Shown here: positions 41,501 through 53,500 of the stretch, piece after piece
Numbering within the stretch: the stretch's first letter is position 1
How the letters are laid out: every line of letters starts with the position of its first letter
Assembly (NCBI RefSeq): GCF_008728515.1
Contig: NW_022161779.1
Coordinates: 108,677 to 172,676 of the forward strand
Direction of reading: 5' to 3'
From: Papio anubis
Taxonomy: Eukaryota > Chordata > Mammalia > Primates > Cercopithecidae
DNA length: 64,000 bases
Notes under the pieces: generated by a model
The model's database searches: none
Seen by the model: only the letters and a program-made list of their open reading frames with translations
What the model was told of the DNA's origin: nothing
Position numbers and translations under genes: made by a program

Positions 41501-44500
41501 ATATAAAATGAGTTAGGGAGGAGTCCCTCTTTTTCTATTGATTGGAATAGTTTCAGAAGGAATGGTACCAGCTCATCTTTGTACCTCTGGTAGAATTCGG
41601 CTGTGAATCTGTCTGGTCCTGGGCTTTTCTTGGTTGATAGGCTATTAATTACTGCCTCAATTACAGAACTTGTTATTGGTCTATTTGGGGATTTCAATTC
41701 TTCCTGATTTAGTCTTGGGAGGGTTTATATGTCTAGGAATTTATCCATTTCTTCTAGATTTTCTCGTTTATTTGCATAGAGGTGTTTATAGTATTCTCTG
41801 ATGGTAGTTTGTATTTCTGTGGGATCAGTGGTGATATCCCCTTTATCATTTTTCATTGTGTCTGTTTTATTCTTCTCTTTTTTTTTCTTTATTAGTTTGG
41901 CTAGCGGTCTATCTATTTTGTTAATCTTTTCAAAAAACCGGTTCCTGGATTCATTGATTTTTTGAAAGGTTTTTTTGTGTCTCTATCTCCTTTAGTTCTA
42001 GGGCAAGGTTGTTTTTTTTTTAAAGGAGTTTCTCTGACTACTTACTTGTGATGTTGTTTAAACTTTTTCTTGTCTACTGTATTTCCTGTAAAGTGCAAGT
42101 TAGCTCTGTAGACTTGATTAGATCTGGGTTCAACATTCTAGGTGATGCAGTACTTCATATGTATCATACCAGAAAAAAAATAATATTCAGATATCTCACT
42201 TTTAGTCATATTAAGAGTCAGAAGATTCAATTGGTGGTGTCATTATAGTTTGACAGCAGTCTTTATCTCATGGCTTCTTCCATTGAATATTATTGATCTT
42301 ACACTAGTTCATTAAGGATTGAAAAATTATGATTTTCCAATTTTATCAGTTCTCATTTATTTATTAGTTGGGAAACGTCTGTAAATAGAAGCATTTCTTT
42401 ATCTACTGGGGCCAGTGGATTACTTTGAAAAACAGTTCTTTTTGGAAAGGGTTTAAGTGCTTAATTCTTTCCATTTAATTGACAGTTTCAGAATGAGGAG
42501 TCTGTGCGCTGGTTATCTCCAGCTACTACTGTTGAATTTGTTGTTGTTGTTGTTGTTTGGATTTCTTTGTCTTTTAGGTATCAATATGAACTCATTTTAA
42601 GAAAACTCTTTAATGAACAATAATATACATACGAGAAGTACTCAAATAACTCAATGGATTTTTATCTATGTAGGATATTTCAATCAGTTGCAATCATTTT
42701 TTAAATGCCTACATAGTCCTATATTAGGCTAGTAAGTACCATTTGAAGTAGGTCCTGAGTCCTTTTGACATAACCTCATTATTGTAATAGTTTACTTTCT
42801 TTCAGGCACAAGATTTTCCTGGGTTTATCTTGTAGCTGTCCTTTGCAAGAATGGAATCATCCTTCCAAACTGTTCCTTTTTAAAAAATTATTATTATACT
42901 TTAAGTTCTGGGATACATGTGCAGAACATGCAGGTTTGTTACATAGGTATACACGTGCCGTGGTAGTTTGCTGCACCCGTCAACCCATCATCTACATTAG
43001 GTGTTTCTCCAAATGCTCTCCCCTCCCTAGCTCCCTACTCCTCAACAGGCCCCGATATGTTATGTTCCCCTCCCTGTGTCCATGTGTTCTCATTGTTCAG
43101 CTCCCACTTATGAGTGAGAACATGCAGTGCCAAACTGTTTCTTTTAATGGAAATGGTTAGAGGCCACAATTTTAACTCTAGCAGCGCTCATTGCCAATAA
43201 GTTGTCATTATGAGTTTTCATTATTAAGGAAAGCTTTTATTATCCTGCATAGATCTCATTTTCAGTTATGAAGACTATAATTGTCAACAGGGAAAATTAT
43301 ACATACAAGTAATGTCTTTTCTTTAAAAAATGCGTGAAATTTCTACAAAATTTCTTCTTTACCCTACCACTACTCCTTCTCCCACAACTTAAGTTTTTTT
43401 AAATGCTGTTTTCATACAAGAAAGCAGGTTGAATATTTTATTATTTCCTTTTAATTGCCAGTTCTCCAAATAAGGAGTAAGTGGCCCAGTTACTCCAGGG
43501 GCATCCTGTGAGGCCGGCTTGAGCTTTTGTATGCTCAGCACCCCGCTTACTTCCCTTCTCTCCTCCTTCCATTCTTCTTCTGCTGCTTTCCTTTCCTTTC
43601 CTTTCTTTTTTATGTAGCCTCTTTTGGTATTTGTGTAAACTCCTAGTTTGTAATAGGATAAATATATTTTAACAAATTGTATTCAGTTTTATTCTTTGAT
43701 GCTCAAAGTGTCCCCTCTTTGACCAGTAGGTATCCTTTCATATTAGCTTTTGTGTACTTTTGACGTAACTTCATTAGTCCTTGATAGCTATCTAACTTTT
43801 GGCACAAAAATTATATAAAACTCCTCCTAAAGGTCTTTCTTGCCTTTTCTTCCCAACTTCCATGCATATCAAGAGGTGGTGGTAGCTTTTTAAAAGTGTT
43901 TTTTTAACCCTATAAAAACATACTAATTTAAATATCCTTTTCCTTTGAATAATAGGATACCGCCCACCACCATTTTCAGAAAAGTTCTTTCTAGTAGTAA
44001 TTGAGAAGGACAGCAATAATAACTCTATTCTGCATATGTGGCACCTTCATCTTAAATCTGTACAGGCATGTTTAGGTAAGTAATTATAGTTTCATACAGA
44101 GATGATACATAATAAATTCATTTGGTTAATTCTGTAAAATGAAGTTCCAGTAAACTGTAAATTGAGTTGCTGAATTATGTCTCTTCTAAACTTTTAATTA
44201 CAAGGTCATAAATCATTAATGAAACTGGTTAATCCTAAAAACTAGCCTATGGGCACATTAGACATATTGAAAAAAAAAATAAAAGCTTGATTTATTTTTT
44301 TCAGTGAATATTTATTGAGTGCACATTATGACTGTTCTAGATGTCCATAGAACTAATATTGTACTTTTTTGTTAATACACATTCCCATGCAATACACTGT
44401 ACATCATCAGCTTTATCATCATTAAAAGAAGCAGAATTGGCCAGGCGTGGTGGCTCATGCCTGTAATCCCAGCACTTTGGGAGGCCGAGGCAGGCAGATC

Positions 44501-47500
44501 AAGACCATCCTGGCTAACATGGTGAAACCCCATCTCTACTAAAAATACAAAAAATTAGCCAGGCGTGATGGCGGGCACCTGTAGTCCCAGCTGCTCAGGA
44601 GACTGAAGCAGGAGGATGGCGTGAACCTGGAAGGTGGAGGTTGCAGTGAGCTGAGATTGTGCCACTGCACTTCAGCCTGAGCGACAGAGCAAGATTCCGT
44701 CTCAAAAAAAAAAAAAAAAAAAAAAAGCAGAATTGCTGTTTGATAAAATATAATTGAGTGCCTGAGGCTTATGAGCAGAACTGTTTTTGTAGAACATTAA
44801 GAAATACAGGTTGGGCATGATGGCTCATGCCTATAATCCCAGCACTTTGGGAGGCTAAGGCAGGATGATCGCTTGAGCCTAGGAATTCAAGATCAGCCTG
44901 GGCAATATAGTGAGACTTCATCTCTACAAAAAAATAAAGAATTAGTCATATATAGTGGCGTGTGCCTATACTTGGGAGGCTGAGATGAGAGGATTGCTTG
45001 AGCCCTTGAGGCAGAGGCTGCAATAAGCCGAGACTGCACCACTGCACTCCAGCCTAGGTGACAAAGTGAGACCCTGTCTCAAAAAAAGAAAAGAAAAAAA
45101 AAAAAAAGAAATGCAATTGTGATTAAAAAATTACTTCAGCCATTCTTTTGCTGTACACATTTAGATTAATCTCTAAACAAATTGGGAAATCTGTAGTATG
45201 AAGCAAAGAAATTGATCATAGTTTTTTTAAAAAACAAACTTTTACTTTTTGAGAGATAATTGTTAAAATGAAGAACTACATGGATAGCCATATCACATTG
45301 AATCTGCTTTAAACTGTTAACTCAAAATATTTGAGTTGTAATAGTTTATTATTTCTTGTAATTATATTAGTTGATTTTATACAACTTCTTATACAACATT
45401 TAATACAGTGAAAGAATAATTTGTACTTTTTTGTTCACATGTATTATACATTATCACATAACTTTGTAGGTAGCAGTTCTAACTGGGCCATGAATTGGCA
45501 TTAGAAAAGCCAAAGTATTTGACAGAACCTTTACCTTCACCTAGTTGAGCCTAATCTTCTTGAGGCACCAGGTATTTAAAAATTCTTTCAAAGCCTTTGG
45601 AGTTAATTTTTTGCATTATATGTTGTTTGACAGAAATGCAAGAGAAGGGATCTAAAACCAGTTCATCAGGAAGAGATTCACCCAGCAGAGAATATAGTAA
45701 TTTCTAGAATTTGGCACAGAGATAGGAGTGACTCTGAAGAGATTTACAGAGGTAGTAACAGATCCTTGTGGGAGGACAGGAACTGTGTGATTTTGTTTGT
45801 CCCCACTGTTTATGAGGTGTGTGTCTCACTAAAGCCAGGGTTAGAGTTGAGTTGCTTGCCTACACTGTTTGTGACAGCAGTAGGTCACAGACAATGAGAT
45901 TACAGTAGAGGCAAATAATTTACTCTTCTTAGCTGTGATAGAAAGCATCCATCTTTTTGTTCTAATCTTTGCTGCAGATTTAACAGTGTATCCTGCCATT
46001 CACATTTAATGCTTAAATTTACCACAGTAGTGAATATCCTGTTAGAGGATAAATGATTGGTTTAAATTTTGTTAGAGAAGGGAACATGTTGAGTACCTTC
46101 TGCGTGCCAGGTACTGAGATTGGTGCTTTATATATGTGAGATAGACATTATACCCAGTTTATTAATGGAGTAAGGGTAAGTAACTTGAGCAAGACCCATT
46201 ATGTAGTTTGTCACAGAACCAAGTTTCAAAATCAGGCCTTGGTGACTCTAAAGTCTTTGCTTTTTTTTTTCTGCTCTTATTTTCTTTCTTAGCATGAGAT
46301 ATATGTTAGAAAATAGCATGCTTTACAGGAAGAGAAATGATGTAGTTTTAACCTTATTTTGCTGGTGAAAAAGTAGCCAGAGATGGTGAAGTGCCTGGCC
46401 TAAGGAAACACATCTCATTAGTGATAGAGCCAGGAGTGGGACTCCTGTATTCTGACTATGGATTCAAGTTTGTAGTCTCATTTCATTTTACAAAAAATTT
46501 TTTTTCACATTTCTTACTTATTGGCCTACCAGTATAGATAGATTGACATGTTTAACAGAAACAAAAGAGGATTGATTATTATTTATTAGATATTCTGGTG
46601 CTCCTTGAGATGTACAAGGCAATAACATATCCCTGCCTTTAGTGAATTTGTGGTCCAATGGAGAGAGACAGATAAATAAATAAATAAATATAATATAATA
46701 TAGAGTATCTCTTATATGTCACAGAAGAACAGATAACTGAATCTTAGAGATTTATACTCACTGGAAGTTCTTTGGAAGATCAAGTCAATATGGCTTACAA
46801 AGGCAGTCAACTAATATTGTCTTAAATTTTCTTACAACTTTTACTTTTTGTGTTTATTCTTGAAATCATTCTCTGATTTGAGTACTTGATAGGAGGCTGC
46901 TAGTGTAACGTCTTCTTTGCCCCTAGCTAATTATATGGCCTCAGGAAAATCACTAAACTCTCTAAGTTTAAATTTCTTAATCTAAAAGTGAGGCAGTACA
47001 TTGCTATTTCTTAAAGTTTGGTTCATGATCCATCTGTTTCAAAAACACCTGGGCTGCTTTACTGAGATCTACCCCATATCATCTAAATCAGTGTCTCTGT
47101 GGTTAGGCCTGGGAATTTGCATGTTAACAAATTCCTCAAGCTTTTAATGTGTTTTAAAGGTTGTAAGCACTGGACTGTGTAAGGGGTTTCTTGTAGCTTT
47201 TACATGTTGTGATTCTTCCCTATCAGTCTCCCATGATAGAACTGATGCTAAGAAAGAGTAAAATTGTAAAAAAAAAAAAAAACAAAAAAAAAAAAAAAGC
47301 TTATCAGAGTAACTAAGCAAAAGTTTGAAAATTGACCTTGTCTCCAAAGTAATTTTTAAAAAAAATTTTATTGATGCATAATAATTATACATACTTATGG
47401 GGTACATGTGATGTTTTTATACATGGATAGAATATGTAATGATCATATCAGGGTATTTAGGATATTCATTACTTTGAAGTTTATTGTTTCTTCAGGTTGG

Positions 47501-50500
47501 GAACATTTCAGATCTTCTAGCTCTTTTGAAATATGTATTGTTGTTAACTGTAGTCATTCTACTGTGCTATCAAACAATAGAACTTATTTCTTCTGTCTAA
47601 CTTTTTGTTTGTACCTATTAAACAGTCTCTTCACCCACCTCACAACCCTTCCCATTCTCTCTTCACCCACCCCACAACCCTTCCCATTCTCTGGTGTCTG
47701 TTATTCTATTATCTACCTCCGTGAGATCCACTTTCTTAGCTCTCATATGTGAGGGAAAGAACAGGTGATATTTGTATTTCTGTGCCTGGCTTGTTTCACT
47801 TAACATAGTGACCTTTGGTTTCCAACTGTGTTGCTGCAAGTGACAGGATTTCATTCTTGTTTATAGCTGAATAGTATTCCATTGTGTATATACCACATTT
47901 TCTTTATCCGTGTATTCACTGATGGATACTTGGGTTGATTTTATGTCTTGGCTGTTGTGTATAGTGCTACAATAAATGTAGGGGTGCAGTTATCCATTTG
48001 ATACACTGATTTCCTTTCCTTTGGATAAACACCTAGTAGTGAGATTGCTGAGTCATATGGTCATTCTATTTTAAAGAGTTCTCTTTTCTCTGTATCCTCA
48101 CCTCCAAAATACTTTTAAGAAGCTATGTTTCTTAAATAATAACGAAGTAATATTCTAGCTCATATTTATAGTAATGATATACATACATTTTGTAATATTA
48201 TAATTTATTTTTAAAGCTAAAGCTTCAGAAGGTGCTTCCTCTGAGAGTCTACTTTCAGTCCCTGGACAGAAGAATGTGGATTCTTCTCCAGAAACCTCTC
48301 CTAGTGTGAGCCCCATGCCACATTCTTCATCAATTGCCAATCTTCAAACTGCCAGTAAACTTATTCTGAGTTCTAGACTGGTGTATAGCCAACCCCTTGA
48401 TCTCCCAGAATCAGTTGAAGTAATAAGAGCAACTCCTTCAGCAGGTAAGGTCATTTTAAGACTGCACAGTGGTAGCTCATAGTGATAAAATGTATAAACT
48501 CTTTAGTAGATAAAATACATGAACTCTTCTGAAATATGTGCTATGTTGACATTAAAATAAATATTTATTTTCTTTTAATGATATGTCTAGATGTTTAGAA
48601 ACACGTCTTTATTAGAAATAATTTGCTGACTGGGTGCAGTGGCTCACTTCTGTAATCCCAGCACCTTGGGAGGCTGAGGTGGGTGGATCACTTGAGGTCA
48701 GTAGTTCGAGACTACCCTGGCTAACATGGTGAAACCTTGTCTCTACTAAGAATACAAAAATTAGTTGGGCATGGTGGCATGCACCTGTAATCCCAGCTAC
48801 TTGGGAAGCTGAGGCAGGAGAATCGCTTGAACTTGAGAGGCGGAGGTTGCAGTGAGCCGACGTTGCACTCCAGCCTGGGTGGGCAACAGAGCGAGACTAT
48901 ACACACACATACACACACACACACAAATTTCCTGTGATAAATGTAATCAGCTTGACAGAAAATAGTGTAAATTTTTACTATTTTGTGTGTTTTTTTTTGA
49001 GATGGAGTCTTGCTCTGTTGCCTAGGCTGGAGTGCAGTGGTGCTATCTTGGCTCACTGCAAGCTCCCCTCCTGGGTTCACACCCATTCTCCTGCCTCAGC
49101 CTCCCAAATAACTGGGACTGCAGAAGCGTGCCACCGTGCCCGGCTAATTTTTTTGTATTTTTAGTAGAGACGGGGTTTCACCATGTTAGCCAGGATGGTC
49201 TCGATCTCCTGACCTCGTGATCCACCCGCCTCAGCCTCCCAAAGTGCTGGGATTACAGGCGTGAGCCACCACGCCCGGCCAAAATAGTGTAAATATTTTA
49301 ATGTGAGATGTCTTGCCTATACTTTGGAATATCATGATAGTAAAAATTTTAAAGAACAAATTCATTTGTAAACCACTGAGGCTTTTTTTTTTTTTTTTTT
49401 TAAATTAAGACTTTTCGTTCACATTGTGGTAATCATATCTCACTTTTATTAAGAATGTTTGAACAAGGGTTGGCAGATACTCTGAGGAAAAATGTAGGAT
49501 AAAAGATTATAGTTTGGCTGGTCTGGAATGATACCGACTTTAGCAAGATAGATAAGATATTTGGAGGGCAAGACTGGCAACTGTATTTAAAGTGATCTGC
49601 TACTTGTAGAATTTTAATTGGGGAGTTTCTAGAATAGTGTTTTTTGGAAACCAAAACTGGAGGTTCAGGGCTGTTAATATTACTGGTGGATGATACTCAG
49701 TAAGGGTGTTTTCTCATTCATCCCTAAGACAGGTTTGCATTTACAGTTGGAAAGATCATATTGAGAAGAGTGTATTCTGGGCTTTTGTGGCTGGTGCAGA
49801 TCTAGGCCAGTTTGTTAATCTTTCAAAATATTTGAAAGGTTTGGGTTATACTCAAGTTTATTGGCGTTCATGATAATAAATTATATTTTACAGAGGCCTT
49901 ATAAAATGTCTTATTTGACAATAATATTCTAGGGGAAACAGTAACTGATCCCAGTTGTTTAGATGGAACAGGCTCAGATGATTAATTAAGTAGCTTTCCC
50001 ACTGTTAATGAAATTATTGATGGATTGAAACTCAAATCCAGATCTTCTGACCTCAGATCTTAATCTCTATATCCCCTTGTCTTACAGTTGACAACAGATG
50101 TACCTTGTTAGTCTTTGGCAGTCAGGAATAGATAAGAGGGTTCTGGTTCAGTGCTAAGAGAGGATGAATTAAACTTGGTAGAATGGGTAAGATCTATTGG
50201 TCTGTTCTGCTGTCTGAAACAAAATTTACCACCTGGGATCTGGATTATTTGAGGGAGGGTTAGGGGCATTTGAAAGGCAAATTGTAAAGCTCAGTTAAGT
50301 ATTCATAATGAAAATGATTAAATACATAGTATGAAAGTCTAGGGAGGCATGTTGTGAAGGTAAATGTAAATAATAGAAACACATTAAGGGTTGACTTATT
50401 TCAGTGCTTTTGAGTTTTATTTTAATTAAATGGTTGCCTCATTTAAACTTAATTACCTAAAAACAAATTAAGTGATTATTATTGCATACCTTGATTTCAC

Positions 50501-53500
50501 TGATGGGCTCTTCAAGACCTTTATAGATACGTTGGCCAGTGTACATTTAGTGGGATACTAGTTAAGAGGAAGACTACAGAGTTATTCTGAAGAAGCTCAT
50601 AGTGACTTTGACTTGATCACATTCCAGAATTTGATTATTACCATATTATTTTGTGGCTTTATTATTATTATAACTAACTTTGCTTTTTCTTTTTTAAGGC
50701 CATCTGAGTTCTTCTTCAATTTATCCAGTATGCCTTGCACCTTATTTAGTGGTTACAACTTGTTCTGACAATAAAGTACGCTTCTGGAAATGTTGTATGG
50801 AAACCAACCCAGACTGTAATAAAAGTGATGAGAAAGAAATTTATCATTGGAAGAGATGGCCTTTGATGAATGATGAAGGAGAAGATAATAGCAGTACAGT
50901 GAGCATCGTGGGAAGACCAGTTGCTGTTAGCTGTTCATACACAGGTCGCCTTGCAGTGGCTTATAAGCAACCTATCCACCATAATGGTTTTATTTCTAAA
51001 GAATTTTCCATGCATGTTTGTATATTTGAATGTGAATCTACAGGAGGATCAGAGTGGGTTTTAGAACAAACAATTCATCTTGATGATTTGGTTAAGGTTG
51101 GGAGTGTACTTGATTCAAGGGTCAGCGTTGACAGTAATCTGTTTGTATATAGCAAGTCAGATGCACTCTTGAGCAAGGATAGATATCTTATTCCGAATAT
51201 CAAACATTTAGTACATTTGGACTGGGTATCAAAAGAAGATGGCTCCCACATTCTTACAGTGGGGGTCGGTGCTAATATCTTCATGTATGGGAGGCTTTCA
51301 GGAATTGTGACTGAGCAAACCAACAGTAAGGATGGAGTAGCTGTCATTACTTTACCACTAGGTGGTAGTATCAAGCAAGGGGTTAGGTCAAGATGGGTTC
51401 TTCTTAGATCTATAGACTTGGTATCTTCCGTTGATGGTACTCCTTCACTGCCTGTTTCTCTCTCTTGGGTAAGAGATGGGATATTGGTGGTAGGAATGGA
51501 TTGTGAAATGCATGTATATGCACAGTGGAAGCATGCTGTCAAATTTGGAGACACTGAAGCTGATAGTCCTAATGCAGAAGAGGCAGCAATGCAAGATCAT
51601 TTGACCTTTAAATCTAATATGCTGGCAAGAAAAAGTATTGTTGAAGGAACAGCTGTTTCTGATGATGTTTTTTGTTCACCAACTGTAATTCAAGATGGTG
51701 GCTTATTTGAGGCTGCACATGTACTTTCCCCTACTCTTCCACAGTATCATCCAACTCAGCTGTTAGAATTGATGGATTTAGGGAAAGTGCGAAGGGCTAA
51801 AGCCATTCTCTCTCATTTAGTAAAATGTATTGCAGGTGAAGTAGCAATAGTTAGAGATGCTGATGCTGGAGAAGGAACTAAGCGACATCTTTCTCGAACT
51901 ATTAGTGTAAGCGGCAGTACAGCGAAGGAAACAGTCACCGTAGGAAAAGATGGTACTCGAGATTATACTGAGATAGATTCTATCCCTCCACTCCCACTAT
52001 ATGCATTACTTGCTGCAGATCAAGATATATCCTACAGAATTTCAGAAGAAAGTACAAAGATACCACAGAGCTATGAAGATCAGACAGTAAGTCAACCAGA
52101 GGATCAGTATTCAGAGCTGTTTCAAATCCAGGATATAACAACGGATGATATTGATTTAGAGCCCGAAAAGAGAGAAAACAAATCAAAAGTAATAAATCTT
52201 TCTCAATATGGACCAGCTTACTTTGGCCAAGAACATGCAAGGGTACTTTCAAGTCATCTTATGCACTCAAGTCTACCAGGCCTTACCCGTTTGGAGCAGA
52301 TGTTCCTTGTAGCTTTGGCTGATACAGTGGCTACTACCAGTACTGAGCTTGATGAAAGCAGAGATAAGAGTTGCTCAGGTAAATATTCTCACTAAAAATG
52401 GATAAAGTTGTACCTAATAGAAATATTTGTATTATCTGTATACTGACTCATTTATTGAATTGTAGTCTCAACTTTCAAACTTTGCATGGAAAAGACCTCC
52501 TTAATAGGCAATTACTATTATATAATATGCTCAGAAAAGACAGTTGAGGCAGGCATATGAATACACAGATTTGTGAGATCCATGTGCATTCTCTCATGAG
52601 TTTTTACACTGAAACCTTTGTGTCATTTTTGATTTATAATCTCTTGTTTTTTGTGTGTGTTTGGGTGGGGTTTTTGTTTGTCTGTTTTTTTGAGACAGGG
52701 TCTTGCTCTGTTGCCCAGGCTGGAGTTGAGTGGCACAGTCACAGGTCACTGTAGCCTTAACCTCTCAGGCTCAAGTAATCTTCCCACCTCAGTCTCCTAA
52801 ATAGCTGGGACCACAGGTGTGCACCACCATGGGGCCAAGCTAATTTCTTTTTTTTTTGTAGGGACTGGGTCTCCTTACGTTGCCCAGGCTAGTCTCGAAC
52901 TCCTGAGCTCAAGCAGTCCTCCTGCCTTGGCCTCCCGCAGTGCTGGGACTATAGGCATGAGTCACCATGGACTGGCCAAGTCTCTCGTTTTTTAAAATCA
53001 GATTGATCCCTGTGATTTTTCCTTTGATAATAACAGCCCATTTGTTAATGTTACTGTGGAATCATGAGGCTTATTAGGACCTCATGGGCTCAACTTGTTG
53101 GTCTTCCCATTTCTAGCCATAAACAACTTTTTACAATTACCTAATTTTCTCCAAAAAGTCTCTTCAGAGAGGTTTCCTTACAGTTAATGTCATACGTATT
53201 TTGCCTAATTCATTCTGTAACTAGAAAATTTTTGGCTGCTTCCTGGAACTAGATTCCATTCTCTTTTATGCACATAGTTCAGGGTAATGTTGTAGATTGT
53301 AAATGATAGCATTGGCAAAGGAAACTGAAAATTAATGATCAAAATTTCATTAATTCAATAAATATTGTGGAGGAGTGAAAAATGGCTGTGTTTCAGGCAC
53401 TTTCTTTACTTTATCATATTTAATTATCACAATCTTCTAGCAGATAGCTATTATTATGTTTAACTTTATAGATGAAGACACTGATCCTTAAGAAATTAAG

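Larger units (their letters stand above)
38691..41999 (-). mobile_element. 5'-truncated primate L1 (about 3 kb) carrying an Alu in its tail
   Basis: Reverse L1 with T tail (38688-38706 and 39022-39036), L1PA-like 3' UTR ('gggatacatgtgcagaacgt') and ORF2 up to the reverse-transcriptase domain. Likely target duplication agagcaaggtt (38679-38689) versus agggcaaggtt (42000-42010), one mismatch. An AluYR-like element sits in its A tail. Confidence 0.88.

Noticed and set aside
51075..51554. 159-codon minus-strand open frame within exon 12
   Set aside because: Shadow of the well-supported plus-strand coding exon.
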